A stretch of DNA of 5,791 nucleotides, from positions 1 to 5,791 of the forward strand of contig CAZUCD010000201.1 of the NCBI GenBank assembly GCA_964618855.1. Direction: 5' to 3'. This stretch comes from CAZUCD01 sp964618855. Its GTDB lineage: Bacteria > Sumerlaeota > Sumerlaeia > SLMS01 > JANRJK01. Shown in pieces: positions 5,446-5,791 of this stretch (the stretch's first letter is position 1; each line of letters starts with the position of its first letter). Made by a program: the position numbers and the translations under genes. The notes beneath the pieces were generated by a model. The model worked only from the letters and a program-made list of their open reading frames with translations. It did not search any database and had not been told where the DNA came from.

Positions 5446-5791
5446 TCAGCACTCGACCACGTTGACGGCGAGCCCGCCGCGGCTGGTCTCCTTGTACTTG
5501 CTCTGCATGTCCCGCCCGGTGTCGCGCATGGTCTTGATGACCTTGTCGAGGCTGACCTTGTGGGTGCCGTCGCCGTGCATGGCGAGGCGGCTTGCGTTGA
5601 TGGCCTTCACGGCGCCCATGGCGTTGCGCTCGATGCAGGGGATCTGGACGAGGCCTCCGATCGGGTCGCACGTGAGGCCGAGGTTGTGCTCCATGCCTAT
5701 CTCCGCGGCGTTCTCGACCTGCTCGTTGGATCCGCCCAGCGCGGCGGTGAGGCCCGCAGCGGCCATCGAGCACGCGACGGCCTTCGCATGG
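5446..5791 (-). CDS. sdaA: L-serine dehydratase, iron-sulfur type, C-terminal part (partial)
   Basis: This deaminates L-serine to pyruvate and ammonia in the cytosol using a [4Fe-4S] cluster. The frame is open from the TGA at 5446-5448 to the right edge (about 115 codons), so the N-terminal part lies outside. The visible part matches the SdaA C-terminus: 'GLTAALGGSNEQ', 'EIGMEHNLGLTCDPIGG', 'VQIPCIERNAMGAVKAINA', 'DKVIKTMRDTGRDMQSKY' and 'ETSRGGLAVNVVEC'. The two cysteines in TCDP and IPCIERN are 11 residues apart, the spacing of two cluster ligands in the E. coli enzymes. The last residue is cysteine, as in the Legionella enzyme, where the C-terminal Cys tail reaches into the active site. 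An internal ATG at 5766 is not the true start, since the frame runs on with family-like sequence. It is convergent with moaE across 7 bp. Single-chain and split alpha-subunit forms cannot be told apart from this fragment. Confidence 0.95.
   Translation of the reverse strand, partial: HAKAVACSMAAAGLTAALGGSNEQVENAAEIGMEHNLGLTCDPIGGLVQIPCIERNAMGAVKAINASRLAMHGDGTHKVSLDKVIKTMRDTGRDMQSKYKETSRGGLAVNVVEC

Noticed and set aside
5435..5773. A 112-codon minus-strand frame overlapping the serine dehydratase
   Set aside because: Arg/His/Gln/Pro-rich and out of frame with the clearly recognisable dehydratase sequence.

Overview
The window is GC-rich and reads as ordinary bacterial chromosome. It has third-position G/C bias, short intergenic gaps, and genes for signalling, envelope and central metabolism. 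The single-span TPR protein, the multi-pass sensor kinase and the [4Fe-4S] L-serine dehydratase suit a high-GC Gram-negative-type bacterium. A planctomycete-like or deltaproteobacterial-like lineage is possible, but that is a guess; nothing here fixes the phylum. I see no tRNA, rRNA, CRISPR array, insertion sequence or phage gene.

Layout. (1) 1-1593, minus strand: a multi-pass membrane sensor histidine kinase with intact H, N, G1, F and G2 boxes. Only its far C-terminus is cut off by the left edge. (2) 1594-1744: a divergent intergenic region that must hold both promoters. (3) 1745-3211, plus: a GAF-GGDEF diguanylate cyclase with an intact GGEEF active site and an intact RxxD inhibitory site, behind an N-terminal domain that may be a degenerate receiver. 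(4) 3259-3882, plus: a small single-span membrane protein with an NTF2-like middle domain and, unusually, a C-terminal four- or five-cysteine zinc ribbon. (5) 3883-4125: an intergenic region holding an SD/anti-SD-like hairpin and an 11-bp direct repeat. (6) 4126-4998, plus: a YfgM-like single-span TPR protein. (7) 4995-5438, plus: MoaE, the catalytic subunit of molybdopterin synthase, overlapping the TPR gene by 4 bp. (8) 5446-5791, minus: the C-terminal part of an L-serine dehydratase, running off the right edge and convergent with moaE across 7 bp.

How they work together. The sensor kinase and the cyclase are divergent and share an upstream region, so a common signalling module (phosphorelay plus c-di-GMP) is plausible but unproven; no response regulator is visible. 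The TPR protein and MoaE are translationally coupled by position but have no known shared role. The serine dehydratase is a separate unit. Several long open frames on the opposite strands (notably about 239-3433 minus) are GC-bias shadows and are not annotated. I found no clear new multi-gene system. The most unusual items are the reversed architecture of the zinc-ribbon protein, the uncharacterised N-terminal domain of the cyclase, and the repeated CACCTCC motif in the 3883-4125 gap.
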